Program-made: the position numbers and the translations under genes
The notes under the pieces: model-generated
Told to the model about the DNA's origin: nothing
The model's input: only the letters and a program-made list of their open reading frames with translations
Database searches by the model: none
Source of the DNA: Acanthococcus lagerstroemiae
Taxonomy: Eukaryota; Arthropoda; Insecta; Hemiptera; Eriococcidae
NCBI GenBank assembly: GCA_031841125.1
Contig: CM063113.1
Coordinates: 58,273,211-58,337,210 of the forward strand
Direction of reading: 5' to 3'
DNA length: 64,000 nt
Shown: positions 1 to 12,872 of the stretch, piece after piece
Numbering within the stretch: the stretch's first letter is position 1
How the letters are laid out: the number at the start of each line of letters is the position of its first letter

Positions 1-111
1 TCAGAATATCCTCATTCGTCCAGAAAACCTCAGGCTAAATAGGCTAGGCTAGAAAAAAGTTAGAAACACAAAAGTTTTCGCCTAAAAATTCAGACCCTGT
101 TATCACCTCTA

Positions 112-462
112 TAGGGTGTCTACCGGGTCCAAATTTTCCAGTTCCTTGACTTTTTCTTGACCTTTTCTCACTTTTTTCATAACAGTTTTACACACATACA
201 AATATAATCTTATTCATAGAACTTTACCAAGGTAAGGGGGGGGGGGGGCTCACAATAAATGGAAACACTAAAAAATACTATGAAAAAGGATATTATGTAA
301 TTATCTGAAAATATTTACGTTACTTTAAATTTACTTGTAATTTAAAAAAAAAATTCGTGATAATCATTTTGAAGAAATTTAAATGAAAAATGTATGACTT
401 TTCATGACCACTATCCAAAATACTTGACTTTTCCTTGACTTCCTTGACCGGTAGACACCCTG
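112..462. mobile_element. MITE-like element, GGTGTCTACC termini
   Basis: The left end TAGGGTGTCTACC (112-124) is inverted at the right end as GGTAGACACCCTG (450-462). The interior holds TTGACTTTTCC-like subterminal words on both sides and no coding potential. The termini match the 5-bp-duplication family seen at 12873, 37612, 40762 and 41536. No clear target duplication is left here (CTCTA versus CCTTT), so it is an old copy. A G homopolymer lies near 237-248. Confidence 0.6.
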
Positions 463-872
463 CCTTTCTTTAGCTCGGTTTGGAATAACGACTTCAACAT
501 TCGTGCTTCGAACAAGGAAACTAAATGGACGCTATTCAGCAAGAGGGAACCAACTAGCAAAACCCACTTTTTGAGAACACGCGATTCGAAGTTCAAGAGC
601 CATGTAGAAACTATATGACACAGCGTTTACTGATAAGGTATTTATTTTTTTCAACGTGAGTACAGATTTTGAATCGGGGGCCCAATTTTGAAAAATTCTA
701 CTTTTTACGCTCTTTTCAACGAAACTAGTAACTCATTTTGTTTACAAATGTTAGTTGGTTCTCTCATGCTGAATAGCGTCCAAATAGAGAATTCCACTTT
801 TAGTACCTATGTTACGCACTCTAGTGGTTAGTATGCAAAACCATCTAAATCGTAAAATCGCCCTGGAATTAG
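463..872. other. Non-coding AT-rich stretch
   Basis: Nothing supportable is seen here. The short reading frames lack coding character. Confidence 0.5.
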
Positions 873-1358
873 CAGAGTTGGAAAACTAGCTGAAAGCTGA
901 ACGTTTTAAGCCGAAGACTGGAGAATTTTGATGGTAAAAAGCCAAATGTCATAAGTTTAAAAACTTTTTTTTTTATGGAAAGCGAAAAGCTAAAGGTTTT
1001 ATTTATTCAGCTTCTACTTTCATTTTTTTGCCCTTTCCCTATCAACAGATTGTTCTCGTAATTGCATTTATTTTAGGTCCTCTATGAAATAAGTTCAGCT
1101 TTGACCAGGCTAACAATTAACAATATACTGATGTTGAAAGCAAGTTATAAACAGTAAAATTAAGATGTACCGTTACATAATAAAACCAAACTAATGAACA
1201 ATGCCTCATAAATTTTTTTTAATTCAAAAGTTCAAGGTTTTAAGCCCAAAGTCGAAAGCATAAAAAATATCTCTAGTAGAAAGCAAAAAGCCAAAAGCTT
1301 TCTAAGATGAAATTGACAGCTAAAGTCAAGGGAAAGCTTCATCTTACGGCCACCTCTG
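873..1358. mobile_element. hAT-type MITE, 8-bp TSD GGAATTAG
   Basis: The termini are CAGAGTTGG (873) and CCACCTCTG (to 1358, reading CAGAGGTGG inverted). They are flanked by a perfect 8-bp duplication GGAATTAG at 865-872 and 1359-1366, the hallmark of hAT insertion. The 486-bp interior is non-coding and rich in degenerate AAGCCAAAAGCT words. The same interior style recurs in the elements at 21620, 42684 and 44945. Confidence 0.85.
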
Positions 1359-1370
1359 GGAATTAGTCTA

Positions 1371-1921
1371 TTACCGCTTAGTGAGTGGTCGAACCAAATT
1401 CCTTCCTGTTATCTCGCTGGAGAACAAGATTCGCAAAAATAACTGATAATTCTGCCGGGTACAGGAACATACCGATCTGGGGGAAGGGGGCAACTCACCC
1501 CCTCCCTCACCAGTAGGAATTTTTCACTCAGCACTTGTGAAAATTTACCACTTTAGCAATAAGTTGGGGAAACTAGATAGTGGCACTTTTATGTTTTTAC
1601 AGGGACGAAAGTAAAGGGGGCACGGGAGGCACATTGCCGCCCATGCCTCCACACCAGAGTTGAGAAATTTTAGTAGACGAATCGAAAGTTGGAAAAATCT
1701 AACACTTGAGAATTTTGAATTGAGTCAGCTGGGACTTTAACAATCCCCCCCCCCCCCCCCAAGAAAAACCTCTTCGCTACGTCTCTGGCCTTTCAAGGAA
1801 AAATAAAAACGAAACTGAGAAAATACACCGTAATTAGTTGAATGCGACTGAATTATCGGTGATCCTGTCCTCCAGCGAGATAACATGAAGGGGTTTGGTT
1901 AGAGCACCCGCTGAATGGTAA
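1371..1921. repeat. Degenerate foldback element
   Basis: About 75 bases at 1371-1455 are repeated inverted at about 1850-1921. Both arms contain TTATCTCGCTGGAG, AACCAAA and GATAATTC in the same order. The centre contains a C homopolymer (about 1745-1760). No gene is seen, and no target duplication could be fixed. Confidence 0.5.
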
Positions 1922-3758
1922 CACGCTAATGCGTTTGGCTCAGTTTGGAATAAGGCCCCTCAATTGAATCCGCGACTTTGTCATGTCTTTCATTACTTTC
2001 ATGATTGGTAGAAACCCTGTTCAAAACTCTTTTTAAACAGAAAAAAGGACTTGATCAAAATTTGAAGATCAGATCCGGAATCAGAGACGTGAAAAGAGGT
2101 AAGAAAGATTTTTTCCGCCTTAGTTCATCCCCATCTTCTCACACAATCGGTCATACCCGTATTTTCGGCAAAACTAATCACTGTGCGGCGTGTAAGAAAT
2201 TACTACATCAATCAATGAAGAAAATCGCCGCAGAAGGCTCTTTCGCACTCAACAGCCAACCAAAAGATTTGCTAATTTTCCACACAGCCGAGCACGAAGA
2301 GCATCCGATATTTTCGAATCCCGATATAATTATTTTCCCTAATAAACCGTTCTACCCGATGTCGCAAAATTAATATTTTGCACCCGAGTTTCCTTACCAG
2401 ACACCCTCGACCAAAGCGCCATTCCAATCAGGCTGTATTTCCTGTCATTAATCAACAGTTTTCTACTCGCGAGGCTCATAACAGGGCATACACGGGCGTA
2501 AATTTATCGTCGAGCAATAAACCAGGATTTTCATAATGAATTTCCACGTACATATACTACGTCCCCGGAAAGTCATTTTTGCCCCGTAGATTTACTTTTG
2601 CTCGGCCGAACGGAATCCAAATTAATGTTAATGGCAGTCACGGTTCATAATTCCAGCTATTTTGAGGGCGGCTTACTGTTCGCACCCTTCTCTCCTCTCT
2701 ACCATCGCGCATCCAGCCAAAAAATGCCGCCACAATTAACGGATAAACGACACTTATTCAAAGAGAAAAAAAAAGGGGGGAAAAAAGGGGGGAATGAACG
2801 AATTATTAAAGTTTAATCTCGAACGAGTGCGTGCGTACGGTCCGGGCAGGCGGGCGGGTAGGCAGAAAGTAAAAGCATTTACGATAAAATGAAATAAAAG
2901 AGCGACGTGTGTAAAAGGATATACACATGCAAGAAGCTAGGGGCATCGCAAGCACGGCGTACATGTACCCGAGAAAATAGTAGAAAACGATATTATTAAA
3001 GTAATATAGAGAAGCGAAAGAGCAGCCCTTACGAGTAGCACACACGATACACCCTCGAGAGTGGTTCCCACCTCGTAAAAATAAACTAACCGCACGCGTT
3101 TCTTTACATCACTTTTCTTGTCTTTCACGCTTAGCGGATTTTTCTTTGAGAAATTGCCCGAGCTACGTGGACGCGGGGGGAGGGGGCGGCGGCGAAGGCC
3201 GCGTGGGAAACGGCGAATTTACGGGCCCGGTTGAACGAAGGCTATCAATTTTCGTTTACACGACCTCCGAGAATACGTGGCGTGCAAATCGAGGAAAACC
3301 TTTGGCGCGATTCGTCCGGCACTTGCGACGCGACGCGGCCGCCGAGGACCACGAGGATCACGAGCACAATGCACCCCTTCTTTAGAAGCCGGAAAACGTG
3401 ACTACCTACCCATTGCAGGGTGATCGATGCGAATTAAATTGAGAAATGTGATCTCCCGCGTCCACAAAACAATTTTCTGATCGTACGGTGGTTCAAAATC
3501 GCTTATACGGGCGCGTTATCTCCCGTGAATATTTAAATGGAATTTGGGAACTCGACCCGACGCTCTACGTGCCTCAAAGGCTGCACCGGAGTGGTCGTTC
3601 TTTACTCTCGGTAGACTTTTAGCTAATCTTACAAAATCAGCTATTGTCTTTGCCCTTGATACCGGAAGCGGAGGTCGGGTCAACTTTTCTCGACGTTTCA
3701 TGACAAGAGAAAACGAATGGCACCAATTATCAGTTTCATGTTTTTAGGCTACAAATAC
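1922..3758. other. Non-coding, partly CpG-rich block
   Basis: The open frames here (for example 2005-2373 and 3146-3385, both +) have no recognisable domain or splice-bounded structure. From about 2400 to 3700 the sequence is much richer in CG dinucleotides than its surroundings. That suggests an unmethylated or regulatory patch in the presumed first intron of the minus-strand gene at 33868. No product is assigned. Confidence 0.35.
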
Positions 3759-3900
3759 AAGGGTGTCCATTCTTGTTCGGAAATGATTTCCCCTGACTTT
3801 TCCAGGTTTTCCAGGCCAATTCTTCCAGTTTTCCAGACCCTTCAAATACAAATTACACGGTGGGTCAAGATTTTTTCGAACATCACGAGCGGCGAATATC
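3759..3900 (+). repeat. Dispersed repeat, CAAGGGTGTCC end, pairs with 27715
   Basis: About 130 bases starting CAAGGGTGTCC, with GACTTTTCCAGGTTTTCC and TTTCCAGACCCTTCAAATAC, recur with mismatches at 27715-27860. The left end resembles the CAGGGTGTCTA terminal family. No matching inverted right end was found, so both copies look one-ended. Confidence 0.6.
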
Positions 3901-4906
3901 GTCAATCACTCCACAAACTTTTTTTTTACTACCGTGTGCTTATGAATCTGTGGCAGAGGGGGTCTAAACATTTAATGATGGAAATGAAAACGCGCTTTAT
4001 AGGGTGCAGCGTGGTGCAATGTCAATTAAAGACTTCATCGATTTTTTTTGGTTAACTTAATGCCGACCGTGAAGGGGGGGGGGCTGAAATAATAAAATTC
4101 TAAAATTGATTTATAGGTTTTCGAGGTCGCTGTACTCGATTTTAGGGGTAATTTTTGGACCCTGTCCCTCCTGGTGCGACAAATGAGGTAGCAAGAGCGT
4201 AGGACGAGCAACGGTTGATTCGGAATTCACCCTTTCTAATTAAAGCCACCGAACAGGGTAAAAATACAGTTTTATTTATTCAAAGAGTTGCTAATAGAAA
4301 ATAACGTCGTAGAAATGTCTCAACTGAAAAAGCACGGGAGCTTAAATTTGGTCCAGATTAAAAATTGGCAGCGATATGCGAAATCAGCGACACAAAATCA
4401 CCCCAATTTCGATGCTATGTGCAATTTTTCGCCGGAGAAGCTGAATTCGTACTACGACAGTGTTTTGCAAGGGGTCGGATAAAAATCTGAGACAATATTC
4501 GAAATCAGCGACTCAGAGCTTGGTTAACTATCCTGTCCGAAAAATTGACTTCAGAATCTCATAAAGAATTTGGAACTTGAGGAAAACTAGAGTAACCGGA
4601 ATTAGCCCCTCCCTCGTGGAGACTGAATGGTTTGGGGTGAGGGAACATAACTATTAAAATGAATTCTGGAAATCCAGGTAAAAAAGCTACAGCGTTTCTA
4701 ACGACAAATGCCATGAAAGAAAAAAGGTGGTTAAGATCTGGAAAATTGTGGCACCAGGGGAAGCAGAAGAGGCTTCAACTTAAGAGTATCGACAGATACA
4801 ATAAAAAGTCATACATTTGAAAACAATGGACTCTTTCGTAACGCGATAATAGTTATTATGCGGTCTTTAGATTTTTTTCAAATTTTGTGGATTAATTACT
4901 CTTCCC
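3901..4906. other. Non-coding stretch
   Basis: AT-rich, with G/C homopolymers. The small frame at 4288-4482 (+) shows no recognisable domain. Nothing else is supportable. Confidence 0.4.
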
Positions 4907-5062
4907 CAGTGACGTATCGTCAAAGGGGGGATGTGCGTGCCCCCCAATATTTTTACACAGTTCTCTAATATCGGCGATTTTAAAAAATACCTGTTTTCGA
5001 CTTTTTCTCGCTTGAAAATCTTATTTTGCCCCCCCCCTTGGGATGATCCTAGCTGGCCACTG
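4907..5062. mobile_element. hAT-type MITE, 8-bp TSD CTCTTCCC
   Basis: The ends are CAGTGACGTATCG (4907) and, inverted, CAGTGGCCAGCTAGG (to 5062). The flanking duplication CTCTTCCC is exact at 4899-4906 and 5063-5070. It is 156 bp long and non-coding, with G-runs and C-runs just inside the ends. A similar CAGTGGCGTA-ended copy is at 39096-39314. Confidence 0.85.
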
Positions 5063-5459
5063 CTCTTCCCCCCCAGAATCTCGGAAGTCTCTTTCATTCA
5101 TACTTATCTACATTTGTGAAGGAGAGGAGAACAAAACCCGATGGTAGGATGTCACAGAAGGTGAATTCATTGGTTTTCAAATTTTCGTTTCATTACGAAT
5201 TTCTCAAAAAAAAATCCTTACACTGGGGAAAAAAACTAAACCAAATGTTTTCCCATTTTCGCGTCTTTCCGCGCCGATTTTAAAATTCTCGCGAACAGGA
5301 TGAGATGAAAACACGAAACACCTGATATTGGGAGAAGTGTATAGGGATTGGTTCGCGTTTCGTCATATTCAGGGAAAATTATTTTATGTCCTAAAAACAG
5401 TGCTTCTCCCCGAACTGACTCCACAGTTCGAGGCCTACTTCGCCGGTCTCAAGACGGTT

Positions 5460-5794
5460 TATTGCATTAGAGTTTTTCTTTCTTTGTGTCGGAGAGTGGG
5501 CAGCCGTAGTTCACGTACTAGCCACGTGTTTGCACGACATTGAGTAAGCTGTCCATGACGTGCACACGACAGTCTCAGTCTTTCAGATCTGGGGGTAGCA
5601 CGCCCTGTGATTGTAATGCCTTGTTCATTCGAATTGGCGGGGTTGTCACGACATGTTATCTTTCCATCTCGATTGTTCGCTAGGATGATAGTGGGGGATA
5701 TTCGAATATCATTAGCTTCCCAGTATTGGTGGAACTCGAACCCAAGACGCAAGGATTGCGAAGCGGGCACGTTAACCACTCAGCCACACATCGA
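5460..5794 (-). mobile_element. tRNA-derived SINE
   Basis: On the minus strand the head has an RNA polymerase III A box TGGCTGAGTGG (5777-5787) and a B box GGGTTCGAGTTCC (5731-5743), spaced as in a tRNA. About 270 bp of unrelated body follow, then an A-rich 3' end near 5465-5485. The tRNA cloverleaf is not convincingly complete, so this is a SINE and not a functional tRNA gene. It is probably inactive; target duplications were not resolved. Confidence 0.65.
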
Positions 5795-7889
5795 CATATT
5801 TCTCAAATTCCTGTAGCCTCTTGCTACATATCTACATATCAAAAAAGCTCGACTTTCCACTTTTAGGCGCGGATAGTGATTCTCCTGGGGTTGAAATCGA
5901 AAAATGTCTAAAAAAAGTTATCTTTTTTCCGTCAACTGGCGTAATATGTTTTTCGACTTTCAATTATTTCATTTTACCGATTTTCCCAAGGATTCGCAAC
6001 TTTGATCGCTGGGCACTACGGGTTAGAATTATTCGATCTCGCTTAAACTTTCAGGGAAATATTTTTTATCAAGCAAGAATCGGAAAAGAATTTAAAACTA
6101 AGGCCCCCAATGATCACGTTATAGGCCAAAAGTGCTGAACAGGGAGACAATTTTCCCAAATGGTCGAGGAAAATCGGCACCAATAAAAAAAGAAAAAGAA
6201 GTAAGCAAGCAATTTTTTCTCTTATTATTTGTCATCCACCCGTCAGACAATTTTTCTACGTTTCGGAATCCCCTCTTACCTCTTCCTTTTGTGAACATTA
6301 TCGTTACCTTCATACCTTCCACAAGTAATTCCATTTTCTCGATTTTCCGTTTCGACTTCTTACACACCCGATTCAATTTTCAATCTATGTTTCCTACTTT
6401 GTTGCTTGCACCAGCCTTCGGCTGACTTACTTCGACCCTTTCTGCACGGCTTTAAAACGCTCGTCTTGGTTCGATTTCTAGTCACATGACTTGAAATACC
6501 ATTACCTTCAAACTAGACAATATTTCAACAAAAAAATCGAAAGCGCTTGACGATAATATTTCGCGTGTAAAATACCCGGACGCATTTCAATGGCCCTCGT
6601 AATAATGAGCTAAAGCGATGAAAATCGCGAACCAAGAGCGATAACAATTTCGTTAAAACGGCAATTAATAATTAAGTTTAGGGCGGATGTACGTGGCGCC
6701 AGAGCTTTGCAAGCTGAACGTCGTTTCACATAAATTACGACAACCAATCGCTTTAAATTGCGAAGAACGTGTACCGAGAAAAATCTACTCGGCCTAAAAT
6801 CATTTTTCTTCGCTCCCCTTCGAAGCGGTGCCGGTGCCCGTAGAACAAATGGAACGGTTCAAATGAGATTTTTCCAAGACGTGGCGAGGGTAAGGGGCAT
6901 CGGGTTGTGCGGTACCCGTACCAGCACCGGCTACGACTTGTCTATACATTATATTGTTTAGCTTAGGTGGAAAGAAAAACGTTTTCTCCAGGATCAGGTG
7001 CCACAATACATGATGAAATAACTGTGTAGGAGTCCGACGTGACCTCTCGAGTGTTCCTTCCCCAGTTGGTTCATCCCTGTACCTCTTATTTTTGAAGTTA
7101 GGAAGTCGATCTCTCATTCTCGTAGAAAACTGTGCAATCTTTGGCAACCGCGAGATTCGAAGTAGAAATAGCAACCAGGGTGTGCTGACGACTGCGATGG
7201 CTCCTCCGAGAACTACGCATAATTAACGCAAGAGAAAGAGAACTAATTACAACCAGATGGCGATCTGATGACCTTTTTTTATCGTACGATTTCGAAACGT
7301 TGGTTAAAGCTGTTCGAAATATGAATATGCTATTCGGCATTGCGCAAAGAGTACATTCACAAACAGACAGAGAAAAAACAAAGGGAAAAGTTTAGGTAAA
7401 GTGGTAGCGATCCTAAGGGCAGAAGAGGCAAGTACCTCCTTACCTCTCCTGTAGAAAAATTGCTACCGCGTACAATTTCCTCCATATTAGGTATCGTCAA
7501 TACCACATATCAAAGGTATTGAAAAGGAGGGGAGTCAGTGATCCCAGATGTGGTACATCTTACTTTTAGTGGTGCAATTATTGGTACAGTTGCAGTATGT
7601 GGTACCATTTCAATTTTTTGGACTCAATTTGCTCCGGAAGATTTTTGAATATAAAGTTGTGATACTTGGTAACACTAATCGCAATGTTGTTCGTTTTATT
7701 TCGGTGTATTTTGAAAGTAGAGAAAACCAAAATCAAGTTTCCAATGACTGCGAAACTGCGTCTGATATAAAGTACCCTATTCACTTACGGAATTTCATGT
7801 TCCTTTTATGGTTACAAAGCCTAGTTAGAGTTCGTTACGCAAAATGGACCAGAAAATACTTTCCAAAATGGGCCTCTAATTCTGAGTTT
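5795..7889. other. Non-coding stretch
   Basis: No gene is recognised. Several frames of 60-125 codons on both strands (for example 6800-7174 minus, 7548-7892 plus) lack domains or codon-level support. CG dinucleotides are somewhat enriched at about 6550-7300. Confidence 0.4.
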
Positions 7890-8220
7890 TAGGTCTGTTT
7901 CCCAAGTGACTAGAAAATTCATTAGCACCTATACTATCTGTAGGCTTTGTTTCAGCATCACCCCACTTGTCCTCGGATTTGTCTAATGATGAATTTTCCT
8001 CTGCTAAACACACTTCTTACATGAAAACAACAACAAAACTATGGATTTCGGACACTAGCGAACCTCGTATCGTATATTTCAACTTATGAGTTATCCAGGA
8101 AAGTCAGAAAACTGTTTGCACGCATCAAAAAACTTACAAATAAGAATTTCCAGTTTTTTCAGGTTTTGGAATAAAGAAAACTGAATTATTCAGTAAACCG
8201 AAAGCGTGCAAACAGACCTA
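7890..8220. mobile_element. Possible hAT-like MITE, TAGGTCTGTTT ends
   Basis: TAGGTCTGTTTCCC at 7890 is mirrored by TGCAAACAGACCTA ending at 8220. The 331-bp interior is non-coding. No 8-bp duplication matches (CTGAGTTT versus TAAACAGT), so the call rests only on the short inverted ends. Confidence 0.4.
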
Positions 8221-8784
8221 TAAACAGTCATCGGCTGAGATTGAAAAAAATATAAATTTAATATTATGAATAGCATGGTTTAGAAGCTCAAAATAATCAT
8301 AAAACATGGAATAAAATAACACACTAAAAATTGAACATAGCAAAAAGAAATTCGCATCATTTTGAACCACACTTACGAATTTTAAGCTTTTTGGCAACAT
8401 AAAATTTTTACATTCGATGATTTTGAAATGTCGTACATTTTTTAAAAGTGTAGTACAATTTTTTCTGTTAGTGAAACATTTTTGAAAGTTCCATCTGGGA
8501 ACACTGAGGAGAGTACAGCGTAAGGAGTACAACAGCAAGGTCGTCATTTAGTCGTGGTCGATTTCCCTCTGAATTTCTTCAGCTTGCCCTCTTAAATCGG
8601 CTGCGATAAAATTAAGAAACAGAAAGCCTGCAAAGTTTCAGGTCGATTGGATTAGGGGAACCTGTACCACAAGCCTCCTCCCCTTCTTACAGAAGGAGAA
8701 AAACCGTGAAGGTTTGACTTTTTAAACGAAGAATATTATTCTCTTCACTTGTGTTAAAAACTCAACAGATTATTTACCGGTGTA

Positions 8785-9060
8785 ATTCAATATAAGATAG
8801 TGTGACTCCACAAACTGGGATGAATGATCCAGAGGTGGTTTCCAATGGGAGGGGGAGGGTTTAAAAAACAAGATTCGAGATACGAATCGGTGTATACGTT
8901 TTCGAAGTCGCTGAATTTTAGGGTCATTTTTGGATTCAGCCCCCCGTTGTGTTACAACAGAGGAGGTGGGTGAAAACAAATAATGATAGGTTTTATTTTC
9001 GGATGCATTCGATTTAGAAGTTTTCATAGTCACTCAACTCGATTTTGAGACTCATCTTTG
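8785..9060 (+). repeat. Dispersed repeat, inverted partner at 9665-10050
   Basis: The block with ATAAGATAGTGTGACTCCAC and GAAGTCGCTGAATTTTAGGG recurs in inverted, diverged form at 9665-10050, where a SINE interrupts it. The adjoining piece 9053-9126 (TCCTCCCTTTCTTCCCAAGG) is also repeated directly at 9535-9608. Confidence 0.55.
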
Positions 9061-9131
9061 GATTTAGATCCTCCCTTTCTTCCCAAGGTCTCACCAAATG
9101 GGACAAATTGAATACCATATGTTACAGAACG

Positions 9132-9498
9132 CGGACTTCCCAAGACTCAACAGTAAAGTAGCTGACATCTGGCCGATGTTTTTGGCCATCTTATCAACTG
9201 AGATACTAGGCACTCATCATAATGTAAAAATGTACGTAATTTTCAAACGTCTCTCTACCTGATTTTTACAAAAAAACTTGTCCTAAGATTTACTTTAACG
9301 TCAATAAACTACCAATTTTTGTTCGAATTGCCCTTGAAAATAAATTTCCGACACATTGGTAATGAAATAGAAATCGCATTTCTCCAGTCAAAAGTACAGC
9401 ATTGTTTCTTGCTATCCTAACACGGATTACAGTAATTTCCTAGAGAGCGGGAAGAGAGGAAGGCCTGATACTAGCGTGTCACCGGTCTGGGAAGTCCG
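9132..9498. mobile_element. MITE, CGGACTTCCCA termini (copy 1)
   Basis: CGGACTTCCCAAGACTCAAC begins at 9132, and the inverted end CCGGTCTGGGAAGTCCG finishes at 9498. It is related to the 172-bp copy at 55567-55738 but in the opposite orientation: the left end here equals the right end there. The 367-bp interior is non-coding and longer than in the sister copy. Confidence 0.7.
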
Positions 9499-9715
9499 AA
9501 TGGACAATTATCTTACATTCATCGCGGGACCATTTTTGGATTCAGGTCCTCCCCCTTCTTCCCAAGATCTCACCACACGGAACAAATTGAATAGCATATT
9601 ACAGAATAGACAATTATTCGACATTCACCGCTGGACCCCATACAGTGGCACCTTAGTAGTGTAAATTTGAAAAATTACAGCCAAGTCGAATTCAGCGACC
9701 ACGGAAACCTCTTTT

Positions 9716-9935
9716 TTCTAATTTACTTTCAACCCGAGCCCTGGAATCCGCCATTTCGAGCATTACTTCAGAGACATCGGAGAGGCCCTTAGGGTTGTCT
9801 TAGCTCTCTTCCCTTCTGGCCGAAAAACCGGCCTAGGTTGAAATCTGGCGAGTTGCTACGTGGGCTCGAACCCGGGACCTCCGGATTCCGAGACCAACGC
9901 GCTATCCACTCGGCCAACCAGACCCCTAACCTCGA
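9716..9935 (-). mobile_element. tRNA-derived SINE
   Basis: The minus strand carries an A box TGGCCGAGTGG (9907-9917) and a B box GGGTTCGAGCCC (9862-9873). A body follows towards lower coordinates with an A-rich end near 9715. It sits inside the inverted repeat partner of 8785-9060. The bases CGGAAACCT before it and CGAAAACCT after it look like a target duplication with one mismatch. The B-box consensus is good, but a standard acceptor stem is not evident. Confidence 0.7.
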
Positions 9936-10059
9936 AAACCTATAGATCGACTCGTATTTCAATTTTTTAAATCCTCCATCCTCCGTATGGAACCACCCCC
10001 TGGACTATTACCCCATTTTGTGGATTCATACTATTTTATATTAGATCATTATGAAGTGA

Positions 10060-12872
10060 CCCGTTCAAAACTTCGAATACGTACTTTTCAGGCATTTAGG
10101 AGCCGAGCAAATTTTCCGTTAAAAAAAAGCAAAATCGCATGTATTTTTCCAATAAGCAGGGGAGGAAAGCTTCTGGAGCGAGTTCTTTTAATCCTATTAA
10201 CCTGAAACTTTGCCCGATTCTTTTTTTGGAACCGATTATAAGGAAGCCCCGAGGGCATTTCGATGTTCAAAAAGAAGAGCTATTCGAGTGAATAAAGGAT
10301 CATTCGTGCTCCAAATCCTCACACCCGATTTCAGTAATAATGAACTTTTTTTCGCTTGAACAAAATTGTTGGGGATAGGATCATTGGAAATATCTTGCCC
10401 TCCCCCTTTCCTGGAGGGAAAAGGACTGTTCCCAAACATCGCCTGGAAAAATTGAGACTAGCAATCATTATACAAACATCAGTCAAAAGAAACTCAGGAA
10501 CTAATGCCATCCTTTTCACCTGTAAACCGATATGATGGATTCTCATGTCGAATTTTAAGAGAAAATAGGAAATTACTTCAAACCAACTCATTTTACGAGA
10601 AAATATTTCGATACCAAAAATAACGCTTTTCTTACAATGATCAAGTTCGATGAAATTAAAGTTGTAATAAATAGTAAAAAGTAAAAGTTTTTGACATATA
10701 ATCTATTGAGTTGGAGACTGCGATTTAAGACTTCAAAATACTTGAACAAAAAATTTCTGTTACAAAACGATATTCCAATTAAAAAGAAAAAATTGGGAAA
10801 GACTCTTAAAAGACTCTTATACAGGTGATGTAGGAGCGCAGGAAGCAGCTTTCCAGTTTACAATCGGAGGTATTTATAATCACAGTGGAGTTCTTTAAAA
10901 AAATACATGGATTTTTTTTTGTTTTTCCCCCATCGGTTAAACTAAAAAGCATTCGAAATAAAAGAATATTTTTGAGTCACGCAAAGGAGATAAAAGTTCA
11001 ACATCCCCTTTTTGCTTTAAAAAATTCTGACTCGCGTTTTCCCAGGAAAACTGAAAGTTTCATTCTTACAAACGAAACAATCAAGTATTTGAATAAACTT
11101 TTTTGAAAAAAAAATTCTTTAGAGGTCAACGGACGCAGAACTTCACGTATTACACTCAGGGCAACTAGATAAAAATATAAAAGCATATAAAATGTAACTA
11201 GATTTTTTGTTATGCTGAATTATTCAAATTTGAAGTTATTTTTATCTTAACTGCCCGCCAAAAACTGCACTGAGCCATCAGAACATAGAAGATAATTTTT
11301 TTTAAGGGCCTTTTATTGCCATAATAATAAAACAGAAATTGCCCGAGTCGCTGAATACCTTACTGAGGATATTTTAGTGGTACCCACCACCCATAACGAC
11401 CCTCAGGAAAACGAGACCTAAAATATTCTCGAGTTACACGAACTAACTTCACGTATACTGAAAAGCTGAATTAATTTTTGAGGTTATTTCAACAAAAAAC
11501 CTCGCACCTATAACACTACACAACAATTTGAGATTTATCAAAAAGCAATGACATGAGAATATATGATTCTATATTATGTATTTTGAACGAGAAATTTAAT
11601 GCCGATGTCAATTTTGTGATCATAGTTATAGTTAGCCGTATCAGTGTAGCTATTCCTGAACGACAAAAAGGAATAAAAAGTGAAAATTTTAATGAAATTT
11701 CAATTTTGAATACTGAAAACGAGAGGTTCTCGAGAAAACTGGTCAACGCAATCGTATTAAGCATTCAAAATACAGCTAAATCATGTAATCTCATCTCATT
11801 GTTTTTTATGCTACTGTGTAGTATAATAATCCACTTGGACTGATGAAGCTGCCTGCGTTAGCATCAAGAAATGTGACATCGACATGCCCAGGGTGTTTCA
11901 GCTGAGTGTGTGATTCTGGTAGGAAGTAATAGTACTCAGGAAGAGGAACAAAAGACGTTATGTATATGCATGGCCTACAATCAAGATTGAAGGAACTACC
12001 AATCTTCACAGTTTGAGTAATAGTGAAGTTTCAATTTGCCAAATTTCAATCCAAATATTTCCTTCAAAACAATCAAGAGTAGAACATTAAAAGGGTAATA
12101 AAACTTCCCGAACGGAATTGCTTCCCCTTTGGTATTGAAGGCGCTACACCAACTTCAGAATTTCAATAATAAAATCTGAATATAATTTTTGAAGGGCACA
12201 ACTTCGCACAGCCTTTTCAATTTTCCATACAGGTAATAGGTGGTAATAATAATTTCTATACCCTTCAAGAAAGGTTGCAAAGAATCACGGACAAAACACA
12301 ATTCTAAAATTTGGAAAACTTCATAAAATCTTGCAAAATTTTAAATCTTTGAACAAAAGTTTACCGAGCAAATGTTATTTTAGGTCAAATGAAACTACAA
12401 ATCGCGCCTACTTCGAGAACAAAAAAATAATCATCACCACCTGCTGCCTATTTCGAGAATTGAAGGGCCTACAAAAACTGAAAATTGCGTACTTCAACAA
12501 TACAGTTTACGCAATTTTTATAATTAGAATTTTGAAGCGGTAGCCCCTTCAATATCAAAGGTAGGCAACTTAGTCAACTTTTGTTACTTCTTTCACGTCC
12601 TACCAACTGAATACTTTCAAAAAAACTTCCGAATTAAAATGAGTAAATCAGACTGGCAATGAGAGTTTGCTGTTTTCAAACTTTGAAGACTTGTAGCCCT
12701 TTCAGTTTTGCGCCCAGGCCATGTTCCTCTCGCCGAGTACTATATTCTCCTACCGCTTTGCTGCACCAAGCTGAAACGCCCTATACAATACCAAATTTAA
12801 ATTTAAGAACAATTTTTGAAATACAAATTTTTCCCAGATTATTCAGCCAGTAACTACGCTTTACGGCACGAG
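10060..12872. other. Non-coding AT-rich stretch
   Basis: No gene is recognised on either strand. A diverged inverted pair (about 12125-12150, TTTGGTATTGAAGG, and about 12548-12570, CCTTCAATATCAAAGG) hints at an old foldback element resembling the terminal repeats of the mariner-type element at 51124. Support is weak. Confidence 0.4.

Noticed and set aside
2005..2373. 122-codon plus-strand frame
   Set aside because: No recognisable motif, a homopolymer-rich start and no upstream signals. A chance frame is more likely.
9862..9917. Functional tRNA gene (Ser/Leu-like A and B boxes)
   Set aside because: The boxes are good, but a complete acceptor stem and variable arm are not evident and a SINE body with flanking direct repeats is present.
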